From assembly GCF_001640805.2 (NCBI RefSeq), contig NC_066838.1, forward strand, positions 12,115,132 to 12,179,131: a stretch of DNA of 64,000 bases, given 5' to 3'. The position numbers and the translations under genes were made by a program. Origin of the DNA: Lates calcarifer (taxonomy: Eukaryota > Chordata > Actinopteri > Centropomidae). The notes under the pieces were generated by a model. The model was not told the DNA's origin. It saw only the letters and a program-made list of their open reading frames with translations, and did no database searches. Shown here piece after piece: positions 27,159 through 39,300 of the stretch (position 1 is the stretch's first letter; each line of letters begins with the position of its first letter).

Positions 27159-27271
27159 ATGAGTTTCAGAGGAACGACACAGAGGCAAGAGCTGCCACAG
27201 AGGAAACTACTCAGGGAGACTCTGCTGAGATTCTTCAACATCTTTGAGCAACAGAGTACTTATCACTGAAA
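27159..27271 (+). other. hsp70 non-coding first exon
   Basis: The presumed start is about 27 bases after the TATA box. The exon ends at a strong donor (AAA|GTAAGT at 27272), paired with an acceptor (TTTTTTCCAG ending 27854) 22 bases before the start codon, giving a 583-base intron in the 5' leader. An ATG at 27159 opens a 36-codon frame ending 27269, but it may lie at or upstream of the cap site. Confidence 0.6.
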
Positions 27272-27876
27272 GTAAGTAGCAACTGATTATCAGATCAGAT
27301 ATTTAGATTTATAATGTTCACGGGTTTGAATGGAAACATTACTGCAGACTTCTAAATGTTATGATGTATCTGTAATGATGCAGGGTGTATCCTCAGGCTT
27401 AACCTACTGCTAATGCATTTACTCTGCTTTATATTATGTCTCAATTAATGGTGATATGAAGTTAATTTTGCGGTCTATTAGATAAACAGTTGACTATGAT
27501 GATTTAATTACAGAAAATGTGTTAAAATTGCTTCAGGCTTGTGGTTTGAGATGTTTTCAATATAGAAAGATTTCTAATTTAGGGGCTACAAAAATCAAAA
27601 GGATGAATCATTCAGAGATAATATTTGTTATATTTAAATTTTCATAATACACCAATTACATTAGATTAAACCTGTCCCCTCAATTATAATGATAATAAGA
27701 TTTTTCAGTCAGTTTCCTTCATTTTAATTGCACCTTTGATTATTACTATTACTGATAATAATCTAGTAATTCTGAATGATTTCAGTTGCAGTGATTATTG
27801 GTGCTTTCATGTGTAGCACAAAAAATTCAAACATGATCTCTCTGTTTTTTCCAGGGACTTAAAAGCAACAAACAAG

Positions 27877-29793
27877 ATGTCCTCAGCTAAGGGAATATCC
27901 ATTGGCATCGATCTGGGCACCACCTATTCCTGTGTTGGGGTTTTCCAGCATGGCAAAGTGGAGATCATCGCCAACGACCAGGGCAACAGGACCACTCCCA
28001 GCTATGTGGCCTTTACTGACACAGAGAGGCTTATTGGAGATGCTGCCAAGAACCAGGTTGCCATGAACCCCACCAACACAGTCTTTGACGCCAAACGACT
28101 CATTGGAAGAAAGTTTAATGACCCTGTTGTCCAGTCCGACATGAAACTGTGGCCTTTCAAGGTGATCAATGATAACGGAAAGCCCAAAGTTCAGGTGGAG
28201 TATAAAGGTGAGACCAAGGCCTTTTACCCAGAGGAAATCTCGTCCATGGTCCTGGTTAAAATGAAGGAGATAGCTGAGGCCTACCTGGGACAGAGGGTGT
28301 CAAATGCAGTCATCACAGTGCCAGCTTATTTCAACGACTCTCAAAGGCAAGCCACAAAGGATGCAGGAGTCATTTCTGGACTGAATGTCCTGAGGATCAT
28401 CAATGAGCCCACAGCAGCAGCCATTGCCTATGGCCTGGATAAGGGTAAAAGAGGAGAGCGCAATGTGCTCATCTTTGATCTCGGTGGAGGCACCTTTGAT
28501 GTGTCCATCCTGACCATTGAAGATGGCATCTTCGAGGTAAAAGCCACTGCAGGAGACACACACCTTGGTGGAGAGGACTTTGACAACCGGATGGTCAGCC
28601 ACTTTGTAGAGGAATTTAAAAGAAAGCACAAGAAGGACATCAGCCAAAATAAGAGAGCAGTGAGGAGACTGCGCACAGCTTGTGAGAGAGCGAAGAGGAC
28701 CCTGTCCTCTAGCACCCAGGCTAGCATTGAGATTGACTCTCTATTTGAAGGCATTGATTTCTACACCTCCATCACAAGAGCACGCTTTGAGGAACTCAAC
28801 TCAGAGCTCTTCAGGGGAACACTGGAGCCAGTTGAGAAAGCCCTGCAAGATGCCAAGCTGGATAAGGCCAAGATCCATGAAATCGTCCTGGTTGGTGGCT
28901 CCACAAGAATTCCCAAAATCCAGAAGCTCTTGCAGGATTTCTTTAATGGCAGGGATCTGAACAAGAGCATCAACCCAGATGAAGCTGTGGCCTACGGTGC
29001 AGCAGTTCAGGCTGCTATCCTCATGGGTGACACTTCAGAGAATGTCCAAGATCTGCTGCTGCTGGACGTGGCTCCCCTGTCTCTGGGCATTGAGACCGCA
29101 GGTGGAGTTATGACACCTCTAATCAAACGCAACACTACCATCCCCACCAAGCAAACCCAGATCTTCTCCACATACTCAGATAATCAGCCAGGTGTGCTGA
29201 TTCAGGTGTATGAGGGTGAGAGAGCCATGACCAAGGACAACAACCTCCTGGGCAAATTTGAGCTCACAGGTATCCCTCCTGCTCCCCGAGGTGTGCCACA
29301 GGTGGAGGTAACTTTTGACATTGACGCCAACGGCATTCTGAATGTGTCCGCCGTCGACAAAAGCACCGGCAAAGAAAACAAAATCACCATCACCAACGAC
29401 AAGGGCCGCCTTAGCAAAGAGGAGATTGAGAGGATGGTGCAGGATGCTGAAAAGTACAAGGCTGAGGATGACGTACAGAGGGAGAAGATCTCAGCAAAGA
29501 ACTCACTGGAGTCTTACGCCTACCACATGAAGAGCAGTGTCGAGGACGAGAATATGAAAGGAAAGATAAGCGAGGAGGATAAAAAGAAGGTCATTGACAA
29601 GTGCAACCAGATGATCTCCTGGCTGGAGAACAACCAGCTGGCGGAGAAAGATGAGTATGAGCATCAGCAGCAAGAACTTGAGAAGGTGTGCAAGCCAATT
29701 GTGACAAAGCTGTACCAGGGAGCTGCACCAGGAGGCAGCAGCGACCAGGCAGGAGGCAGCTCTCAGGGCCCCACTATTGAGGAAGTGGACTAA
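27877..29793 (+). CDS. hsp70: Heat shock protein 70 kDa, cytosolic, inducible type
   Basis: One uninterrupted frame of 638 codons. Hsp70 is an ATP-driven chaperone of the cytosol and nucleus that binds exposed hydrophobic peptide segments. The ATPase domain carries the three family signatures: IDLGTTYS at residues 11-18, [12 protein letters not shown] from about 199, and [16 protein letters not shown] from about 337. The substrate-binding domain and helical lid follow, then a short Gly/Ser-rich tail and the EEVD terminus that docks TPR co-chaperones such as HOP and CHIP. The intronless coding sequence, together with the HSE/TATA promoter, marks the inducible HSPA1 type rather than hspa8, whose coding region is split by introns. 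A leader intron lies upstream. There is no frame damage. Which of the several teleost hsp70 paralogues it is cannot be settled here. Confidence 0.96.
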   Translation: MSSAKGISIGIDLGTTYSCVGVFQHGKVEIIANDQGNRTTPSYVAFTDTERLIGDAAKNQVAMNPTNTVFDAKRLIGRKFNDPVVQSDMKLWPFKVINDNGKPKVQVEYKGETKAFYPEEISSMVLVKMKEIAEAYLGQRVSNAVITVPAYFNDSQRQATKDAGVISGLNVLRIINEPTAAAIAYGLDKGKRGERNVLIFDLGGGTFDVSILTIEDGIFEVKATAGDTHLGGEDFDNRMVSHFVEEFKRKHKKDISQNKRAVRRLRTACERAKRTLSSSTQASIEIDSLFEGIDFYTSITRARFEELNSELFRGTLEPVEKALQDAKLDKAKIHEIVLVGGSTRIPKIQKLLQDFFNGRDLNKSINPDEAVAYGAAVQAAILMGDTSENVQDLLLLDVAPLSLGIETAGGVMTPLIKRNTTIPTKQTQIFSTYSDNQPGVLIQVYEGERAMTKDNNLLGKFELTGIPPAPRGVPQVEVTFDIDANGILNVSAVDKSTGKENKITITNDKGRLSKEEIERMVQDAEKYKAEDDVQREKISAKNSLESYAYHMKSSVEDENMKGKISEEDKKKVIDKCNQMISWLENNQLAEKDEYEHQQQELEKVCKPIVTKLYQGAAPGGSSDQAGGSSQGPTIEEVD

Positions 29794-29862
29794 AACCATG
29801 AACATCATTTTGTTTACAGACATATTTTAACCGTATCACTGTTGTTTTTCTTGACTTGTCAT

Positions 29863-29868
29863 AATAAA
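29863..29868 (+). terminator. hsp70: hsp70 polyadenylation signal
   Basis: AATAAA 70 bases after the hsp70 stop codon, the first such hexamer downstream and well placed for a short 3' UTR. Confidence 0.7.
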
Positions 29869-30688
29869 AACACTTTAAAGATAAAACCTTCTTTAATTTG
29901 TCGGTAATGCACAAATTACAAAAGACTTTTTATAATATGATAAATGTTCAGTTGTTTTTTTTTTTTGTTGTTGTTGTTGTTTTTTAACTCTCTTCAAAAA
30001 TTGATTTTTCAACAGAGCATAAAGAACCCTACAGTTTGTCTAATTGCATCAAATATGGGCTGGTCTTTTCTCTGTGTGTAAATACAGCAGCATAATTGAC
30101 TCTTGTTTTTTTAATTAGACAGCTATTTCCACAAGGAGCCCTGGTATTTGTCAAACTCACTCTGAAGACCAGCCTCAGCAGCGAAAAAAATCTGAACTTG
30201 GAAAATTTGCTTTCAGACATGCTGCTCCAACCTCCTGGAATAATTTACAACAGATTTTGAAGTTTATATTCAGATTAATCCAGGAGGGAAATCATCTTAA
30301 TTCTATGTTTAGTTGTTAGTAAAAAATAGATTGATTTTTACTTTCTCAATAGCTGTGAGCTTGAACTACCTAGACACATAAAACTTGTCACCATAACAAG
30401 GAAGCCTTCCACAGAAAAGCGTCTTCAATAATAAACACCATCATGATAAACTTTTTTGAGGAAAATTTTGATAAAATAAAATCATAAAAACAGCAATATG
30501 ACACTGACTTTTTGAATTCTGACTCTATCAACATGAAACTCAAAATCTTTCTGGACTGCAACAGACAATTGTGCACTTAATAAGAAAATTGTGTAAAACA
30601 ACAATAAATCAAACATACCACATGACCTGGATCAACTGCAGCTGACACAGAGCAAAAAAATGGCTTTGCATCATAGTCACACCCTCAA
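29869..30688. other. Spacer after hsp70
   Basis: AT-rich with a T run and GTT repeats near 29950-29983. No gene, RNA or mobile element recognised. Confidence 0.5.
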
Positions 30689-31418
30689 TTGCATTACCCT
30701 TTTTCTTTTTTCATGAGAAAATACTACAACTCCAGCATAACAATACTACCTGTGTTTAGCCAGCATGGAGACTTACTCAAGCAACATTTTGCAGACCTAC
30801 CATTAAGCCATGATGGGTTTGCCCTGAAGAAGCAGATACTGAAAAGGGAATTCAACTGGATGCAAGAGAAAAAGAAGATGCACAAGGAGATGGATTTCTT
30901 GGTGTCTACACTGTTTATGACCCGAAATGCTGTGAAGGATTTGAAGGATTTTGAGTCCAAAAATGTCCAGCAGAAACAGTTTGACACCAGGTGCATGGAG
31001 ATGGACAAAAAGCTGAAAAAGAAAGAGGAGGGAATCTGCTCCCTAAAGGAAAGTCTGCGTCTACAGCAGAAAGAGACTAAGAAGGTCAAAAAACAGTGGA
31101 AGGCCGAGAGTGACCAGGTCAAAGAGATGCAGCGTTCCTTCAACAGAACCATCATGCAGTTCAACGAAGGGTGGGAGAGCCGGTTAACCCGTCAGTGAAG
31201 AAAAGGCAGCCACTGACCTCAAAGCTCTGCAGGAGAGCTGCAACAAGAAGATGAAAGACCTCATGGAAGAAAAAGATGAGGTAATGGCCAGTGTCTGGAG
31301 TGAAACCCTGGCACTGATCATGGTAAAATCAATGGAGACCAAGGTTGACCAGACAGAGATCAAGTGCCAGGGAAGAGCTGTGGCTCTGGAGCACGGAGTC
31401 ATACAGGTTTCTGTATGA
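30689..31418 (+). pseudogene. Unrecognised coiled-coil reading frame with one frameshift
   Basis: I do not recognise this protein. A 169-codon frame (30689-31198) runs directly into a second open stretch in another frame (31191-31418). Both are Lys/Glu-rich with heptad-like spacing and coding-like codon choice (for example MDKKLKKKEEGICSLKESL, then DLKALQESCNKKMKDLMEE). Dropping one base of the CCC at 31188-31190 would join them into one coiled coil of about 240 residues, so the two halves were one reading frame. The left end may be an exon border: TGTGTTTAG at about 30753-30761 could be an acceptor, and the conserved-looking part begins just after it. The right end has a possible weak donor (CAG|GTTTCT near 31406). 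It could be an isolated exon of a gene whose other exons I cannot see, a retrocopy, or a gene with a base error. Direction and position suggest no link with hsp70. Confidence 0.5.
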
Positions 31419-31852
31419 AGTTTCTCGCTGAGGAAGAGTAGTAGTTCTAGTTCTACCCTTTTGCCTGAAGCATACTGGGATAGCTTCCAGAGGACATAAA
31501 AAGAAACACACAGGTGTGGGAAAAGGATGAGTTGATAAATAACAATGGTAACAATGGTGGACTTTATGTAAGTATTTCAGTTGTATGATACTTTATACCT
31601 GTACTTTTTCCTCTGTGATATATCTGACAGTTGTAGTAGCCCACACCTCAACACCTGTAAACAGACCTTGAGGTGAAAAAAAACAATGGATAAATAATAT
31701 TTGGAATGCAGTACTTTTTCTTGTAACAGGCATCTTACATGTTATTATTGGTATTTAAGTAAAGCATAAAAAAATAATCACCAGATGTAAAGCTTCACTG
31801 CTGAACAGCTCATCCAAGGGGCTGAGTTGAAACATGTTGTTCACTGAAGGAT

Positions 31853-31866
31853 CCGCTAGGTGGCAA
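31853..31866 (+). promoter_or_regulatory. CTCF-like motif
   Basis: CCGCTAGGTGGCAA fits the core CTCF pattern CCASYAGRKGGCRS apart from the final positions. Motif match only. Confidence 0.35.
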
Positions 31867-32491
31867 TATTAGACTGTCAACAATATCCTGAGTTTTCTAA
31901 ACGCACCAGAGGACTCAGTGCTACCTGTTGGAGTTGTTTCATAACAACAACAATAATAACGATAATATCCTCGCGCCACTGCTGGAAATGACAAGAAAAT
32001 CACATGTGGATCTTTCACTTGACCTGTGGTGCCACAGCTGAAGATTTAACATTAACCCTGATATACAGAGTGATGAAAGGGTTTTGTTTGTGTAGTTGTC
32101 TGTACAGGACATGCAGTGAAAAAATAGTGGCGAATATTGTAGCTGTTTCTGTGTAATGATACTCCATCTGTCATTGTGTTCAAGTGAAGCCTTACGTTTT
32201 TCATGCAGGAGTAGACGTATCATAAACACCTGTACAACCTAAACCAGTGCCGTGCAACAGGAGGTTCACTACAGTGCACAATAATCCACACATTGTGTTC
32301 AGTGCTTTGTATTTTTTGCAATGGGCTTTCCAAATGACTCATTAGATTTGAAGCTATGTTATTTAAAAATGTTGGTACCACAGTGCAGGTGAGCGTGTTC
32401 TCATGATGACCCACACCTGTATATCTAAAGCATAACATCCGAGGAAAAAATGAATGAATAAATTAAAGGTTGTTATTGCTCTCATACCACA

Positions 32492-32516
32492 TACACACAC
32501 ACACACACACACACAC
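32492..32516. repeat. (CA)n microsatellite
   Basis: AC dinucleotide run in the kcnc4 upstream region. Confidence 0.9.
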
Positions 32517-33207
32517 GAGCAGACGCACACTTCATCAACCCATCCTCTCGGTCTAATTGGAGGGAGTGGTTCAAAAATGCGCCAGCCTCCGCCGGCAGCC
32601 AAAGAGTTAAACCGTCGAGCCGTGTTGTTGAACGCATCATCCAACCGGGCTGTGTCGCTAAGGGGAAGACAGGCTACTTGTAGAGAAAGCAACAGATCTC
32701 CCCAGCTGGAAAACAACCCCACATCTGGCACGCGAGCTGAGCGTTTTCATGCGGGAAGAACTGCTGGGATATCACAGTGCACGATTAGACGCGCGCACTG
32801 GATCATTTTCAGGCTTCTTGCGTCTGGCGTGGAGGGGAGAAAAGTTTTAAGAAATAGTTGTGGATTTTTTTTGGCTTTGCGGGATTTGATTAAATCTGTG
32901 TAAAACGCGTGAGGAGTGACGGGTTACTTCAGGCTCAGTGGTTCATGCTATAGGCCCGCACTACCGCGCGTAATTTACCAATATTCCTCTCTTTTTTTTA
33001 TTTATATATCTATCTATTTTTACCGGCAGTAAGCGTGTGTTCATCTGTGCAACATCTGGGGGCATCAGTTTAAGTCACACTTTGCAGTCTCATCGACGAC
33101 AACACTGAAAAACACATACCTGCGTTTTTTTTGCGGCACCAGACTGAGTTTAGTAACAGGTGGTTTCATATTGAGCGTCTCACTTTGCCGCTGTCTAGAC
33201 CATTATC

Positions 33208-33311
33208 ATGAGCCACACAGGTCGCTGTAAGGACTGGGGTCTGAAATGAGGGCGCACTTTGCGTTGATTCTTGATTCTCTGATTTTTGTACGAGTGGACA
33301 ACAGTTTGTAA
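33208..33311 (+). promoter_or_regulatory. kcnc4: Two overlapping upstream ORFs in the kcnc4 leader
   Basis: uORF1 is ATG 33208 to TGA 33247-33249 (13 codons). uORF2 starts at ATG 33246, overlapping that stop in ATGA, and ends TAA 33309-33311 (21 codons), 39 bases before the kcnc4 ATG. If both lie in the mature leader they would be expected to lower initiation on kcnc4. The transcription start is not known from sequence. Confidence 0.45.
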
Positions 33312-33350
33312 ACGGAGGGGGGCGAACAGCCGGAAGGTCTCTGCTTCTAA

Positions 33351-36300
33351 ATGATAAGCTCGGTGTGTGTTTCGTCTTACCGAGGGCGCAAGTCAGGCAA
33401 CAAACCTCCGTCAAAATCATGTCTGAAGGAGGAGATGGCCAGAGGGGAAGACTCGGACAAAATTATCATCAACGTGGGCGGCACTCGGCATGAGACCTAC
33501 AAGAGCACCCTTAGGACCCTGCCGGGGACCCGCCTGGCGTGGCTGGCGGACCCGGACACGCAGGTCAGCACCGACTCAGACGCTGCACCCCCGAGCTCCA
33601 CCGAGTTCTTCTTCGACAGACACCCGGGCATCTTCGCCTACGTGCTCAACTACTATCGGACCGGCAAGCTGCACTGCCCGGCGGACGTCTGCGGGCCGCT
33701 CTTCGAGGAGGAGCTGGCGTTCTGGGGCATAGATGAGACCGACGTGGAGCCGTGCTGCTGGATGACCTATCGGCAGCACCGGGACGCGGAGGAGGCCTTG
33801 GAGATATTTGAACCGCCGGACCCGGACGCAGACACCGACGACGACAGAGAGATGCCGAGGCGGTTCGGCATCGAGGACTGTCCAGATAGGTCGAGGGGCT
33901 GCTGTGAAGTGTGGCAGCCGAAGATCTGGGCCCTGTTCGACGACCCGTACTCCTCCAGAGCGGCCAGGGTGAGTATTAATGGGCGCTTCAGTGGCCACAT
34001 GTCAGCGTGAGGCCATAAAAAGCCTGTAAGTGATTTACCACTCAAGAAAAAAGGTGCATGTCTTTATCAACAGGTGTCTGCAAGAGGCTCAGCCTGCAAC
34101 AGCTACAGATACAACTGAGAGTCTGTGTGTTGTGGTGTATCTGTTTTTCATTTCAAGGTTTTCAACATTTTTACTTTCATAATCAGGATTTCTCAATACC
34201 AGGTGTTTTACTCTGACTTGTTAATCTGGTCTGAAGAGTCAGATGCTCAGTTTAATTCCTAATTCACCCAATATCAACACTGGTTCCCCTCCTGGGAACA
34301 TAAAATCAACACAGGACACAGTAAAACAACAATAATACAATTAAAATGTTAAATAATAGCAACAACCTGCTGTCAAGTCTGTTAAGTGTACTGGATTCCA
34401 GATTTCAGATCCACATTAAGTCCACATTGATCTGAAATTTTGCAGATTTTTAAATTTGGTTGTTAGATCTACGAGAAAACTCAATGCTTCTGCACTTTTT
34501 ACTCATGGCAACACTGCTATCCATCAGTGTCAGGTGAAAGCTGGATCTCTGGGAGTTTGAAACAAGTCTGGGAAGTTTTCAATAAGTTGGACACAGCTTA
34601 CGTCCTCATAGTTTTACAGCAAGTTGAAAGAGAACATCCTCAAAGGAGAACCACAATGACCATCCTCTTTAATTTTCTCACTTTGTAACAGCAGTGAATA
34701 CAAAATGATACTCTACATGAATCTACTTTGACTGAACATAATCGTAGATATTAAGACACATACACTGTATAGAGCCAGTTATATATGACCATCCTGTCAT
34801 TTTTCAACATGACATTGCCCCTCTGCACCAAGTCCATAAAGAACTTGACTGGCCTGCACAGAGTCCTGACCTTAACCCCATCAAACACCTTTGGGATGAC
34901 CTGTAGCCCAGGCCTGATCATCCAGCATTGGTGGCCAAACTCACTAATGCTTTTGTGGCTGCAGATTCCTGCAGATTCCTGCAGCCAGGTTAACAAATTT
35001 TGTGGTAAGCCTCTTCAGAAGAGTGGAGGCTAATAACACATTGATGCCTATAGTTTTGGAATGAGATGTTGAACAATCACACATGGGTGTCGTGCTCAGG
35101 TGTCAATGTACTGTTTTGTTAACCCTGGTCTTTGGCTGTACCTCCTCATTGAATGGGGCCCCATAGACCTCACTATTGTATCTGTAGTAACAACAACTGT
35201 AAAATCAACCAGATTTTTTCATTAAATATATCTTCTTTCCTTCTGATCTTATTAAACCTAAAATAGTAGAAATGTACTTGAACTTGAACTTGAACAGACA
35301 TGAAGACGAAAAATTGTTGTTGCACCAATTGCGTGAAATGAATGACCATTTAAACAAATGAGTAAATATGTAATGTTTGATATGTCACAAGAGCTATACA
35401 TGAACTAATACAGCCAGCTGCCAGTTTATTGGGTACCTCTAGACAGAACTAATACAGACCTCTACAATAAATCCCACATTTATGAAGGTTATAATGCACA
35501 GTTTTTGTCTTACAGAGGTGTTGACTGGTCATTTTGGAAACTGTAGTTTGTGGTACTGTTGAACTATATCAGGTTAAAATTAGAGTAGTTTCTGAACAAA
35601 ATAATAGAAACACTTGTCAGTATAAAATCATACAGTTCAGCATACCACAAACCACATCCTAACAACCTGAAAAAAAAAAAATCAGATAATTGAATCAACA
35701 CATCCTGTAAACAGTTTCAACATGAATTAGACATAATAACTTTCATGAAGGAGAAGCTATTGCAGGACTGTTGTATTAGACTGCAATACTTTTAGCTAGG
35801 TGTGTCTAATAAACTGGCAACTGAATGTATATATTTCTGCTGTTTGTTATTGCACATAAAGTAGCTACCTATGTTTGGGGTCAATAAGATCAGACTGTGG
35901 TTTGGGAGCAGTGATGCTGCTTTAGAAAGCTGTCAACTCCAATCACAGGCACAGAGCATATGAAAATCCTTTTTATTTAAATAGGGCTACTGCTAATGAT
36001 TATTGTCAATTAGTCAGTTACAGCCTCAGTTAATTGCTTTATCTGTAAAATGTTAGAAAAAAGTATTTTCACAGGTGATGTCTTTGAACATCGTCATAGT
36101 TCTCACATTAGAGAAGTTATCATGATTAGTATTATTTTTCTGTCAATCAGCTGACAGATTAAAAAATGAAGCATGTCATGAGTGCAAAATTAGGAAGCGT
36201 CATGATGTATGACACTTTTAAAACAATGTTAGTTTTGTGTTTGCTTTGTTACAAAATGGTCTGCAGTCTCCAGGATCTGGCTTCTTACACCTGTATTTTA

Positions 36301-39300
36301 ACAACAATAATAATAATTTTCTAAAGATGACACGTTTATCTATTTAGCTCAACAGGTAGAGCAGCAATTTCTTTTTTTGTTACGGTGCATTTCAAGCCCT
36401 GCACTCTCTCCAGACAACTTTTCAGTAATGTGAACAGCGGTTTTTCAGTTCTCAATTAAATATATGCTGTGAAATTGTAGCAGAATATTGAAAATAGAGA
36501 AAAATGCTGTTTCATGACAGGAGTACAGTGCTGGTGAAGTGTTCCCACACATCCTGTTCAAGGTTTTCACTCGAATGTCCTCAAAACATGAGTGTTTGAA
36601 AGGCTGCAGGAGTACAGTAAATCACACTGTACATCAGTCAGAAGAGTCTAAATGCACATACAGGAGAGAGAAAAATGAGCCTCCATTTAAAACAACAGTA
36701 AGAAACTACACTGTGTGTTCTTTAAAAGTCTTATATAAGTACTTTAACTTTATCATGGTGAACAAGATACACGCCCGGTTGTTATACAGATAAAACAGAT
36801 GTTGCTGTGTTGTAAATTAAAATCAATTTGCTAGCATTACTTCTATGGGGGATAACATCCTGCTGGAAGCATTTGAAAGTATGCTATAGCTAATGGCTCA
36901 GCAACAAAAAGCAGAGTGCTTAGTGAAGTAAATGTGAAAGCAAGTATCAAGTGTCACTATAACAGGAGTTGTCAGGTGAAGGGGCTAGGACCTTTCATCA
37001 GGAGAAAAGAAAAATACATTTACTTCAGACAGAGAGAGGGTGATGCTCGCTCTGATTTCTACTCGCCTGTCAGTGTCAGTTGAATGGTCTATTCAGAGAC
37101 TCTCGCAGGATTGCACAAGTATAATGTTCTTGCTGCATGCCAGTCAACACTACAAATAGTGTTTATTTTAGCTTCTTGTCCAGGTGGCATTTGCAGGCTG
37201 TCACAGTAGAACAGCCGACATCTCTGAGTCACAGCTGCCACTGCGTTTGGTGCCATCTGAAGATGACCCGCGCTGTGCCTGCCAGTTAATCACGCCTGTC
37301 TCTCACCGCTCAATATAGATTTGTAATTGAATTGATTCTGATTTGTGAAGTTCTTCGAAAAAAACGGCAGAGTAGATGTGAATCTGTCTGGAAGTATGCA
37401 ATATGGGCAAGTGAGGGCGGATCCATATTGACCCAGTCGTAATGTTCTTTGTCCATTTCCTCCTTTGCCGATTCATGTACGCATGTTTATTCTGTGTGCT
37501 TTCTGAGAGGATGCAGAGAGCATTTCGAGGGACTCACGTTACCTTGATGGCCTTTTTGTTTCAAAGAGCCTCTGAGCTCCTCTCAGGTAATGTGATTCTT
37601 GAAAGCCGGAGGGAAGTTAATCTGTCCATCACTTTAGCCACATCCTCTTCAGGATAAAAAAAAAAAAAAAAAACAGACTGGAGCTGCAGCTCTGTGAAAG
37701 TCAGCACATGAAAACCTCTATACTAATAATGGCACCACTAACAAATCACAGACATCAGAGGATCATATACAGCACCCTCAGTGAGTGTAATAGCTATAAC
37801 ATACAGCGCAGTCAGAAGGTAAGAGAACAGTAATGGCTCCATCCCACTGGATCTGAAATGGAACAATGAATTTAAAGTGCTGACTTGTATTTATGGCCAT
37901 ATCAGATTAGCCTTTTTAATCATGCTAGCAGCATGGCTCTGTGGTAGCCAGCGTCAGTCGGTCCACTACTTGTGGATCTTGGATGACTTGTAATAACTCT
38001 TAGCCTTTCTTCCAGTTTTATACTGTATGTGAAAAACTGATAACATCATCATCCTCATTTATACTTTTTGTTCATCGACACTAAGTGAACATCAACATTA
38101 GCATCTGCATCTGTGCTGCAGCCACTTTCATTTCTTGCTTGTTTAGAGGCTTTTCACCTTAAGTTTGTCCTTCAAAAAGTGAATCACATGGTTAGTTGGT
38201 CAATAACATTTCCTGTTAGGCCAAAAAACCAAACAAACACATATTTAATTAAAATGAAAACCTGACAACATGTTATTCCAGTTTAAATACCTGTAGAGCT
38301 CCATGGCACTGATACAATACTGAGCTTTGTAATCTCAGTTTTCTTACGTGTGACAATTAGACTTGACATTAACATCAAGCTCAGACCCGATAACTTTGCT
38401 CAGTCTCTCCTAATGCAATATTTCATTAATTCCTCAGCCCTGCTGCCTGTAATTAATCACCGCTGTGGTAATGGGCTGCAACTTGTTATCAGTGGTGAGC
38501 AATTAAAGCTGCCTTTCCCACAGAAAAGAAAAGCCCACTTTCTCCCACATAGAGGAAGAAATCAATTTGTCTTTGTTATGAGACTGAGGGATTGACTGAG
38601 GTGGGTTTCTTTGGTCTGTTATGTCTTATCTGGAGTATAAATTTCCAATAACAAATCTATCTGGCAATATAAAAAGCTCTTTTTCCATTAGTTTCTGTGT
38701 TTAATTGTTATTTATAAATATTGAATTCATAACTTATGAGCCAGTGTTTTAATGACATTGATATATTTCTAAAACATTAATATTGGGTGGAAACTCTAAC
38801 CTCACTAAGAACTATATATTGACATCTCACTTCTGTTTGTAGCTGAGATTTTGTTCAATAAACAATTAACATTTACTTAAAAAGGAAAATATCGATCAGT
38901 CTTTCAGTTGAGTTGCTTTGAGTATTGCTGATTATGAAACATATTCTCCCTCCTCACATTTAGTCTCAGAGTGACGTGACACCCAGCTGATAAATAATAA
39001 AGGAGTGTTTTGAGCTGAACCTCTTATTCCTCTGGGCCCAGCTTTCACAGCACTGACACCTTTCTCTGCTGCTCCGTGAATGGAACACAGGATTTGATTT
39101 TTCACACATCATCAAAGCGGCACAGCCTCGTTAAGGAGACTTTTATAACACTGAATTCTCAGTGAAGGAGGGGATGTAATCCTGTGTGATTATGTTGGTT
39201 GTTTATTCTGCTCAGTTCTAAGCTATTTGCTGAAAATAGAAAGGCTGTGTTGCTGCGAGATCTGCAGATGCATCCTAAAGTCTGAAAGGAGTTTGAGACT

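Larger units (their letters stand above)
31419..33207. other. Spacer and kcnc4 upstream region
   Basis: AT-rich to about 32450, with a CTCF-like site at 31853-31866, then a CA microsatellite (32492-32516). From about 32520 the sequence becomes GC- and CpG-rich, fitting the kcnc4 promoter and 5' leader. No TATA box is clear and the transcription start is not determined. Confidence 0.45.

Noticed and set aside
28002..29823. Several long open frames antisense to or out of frame with hsp70
   Set aside because: Shadow frames of a strongly codon-biased hsp70 coding sequence; no independent start, splice or family signal.
33490..34045. Other frames over kcnc4 exon 1
   Set aside because: GC-rich coding exon gives open shadow frames; only the ball/T1 frame is conserved.
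36345..36400. A tRNA gene
   Set aside because: Box A and B-like strings are present but no cloverleaf or acceptor stem pairs, so it is at most a SINE remnant.
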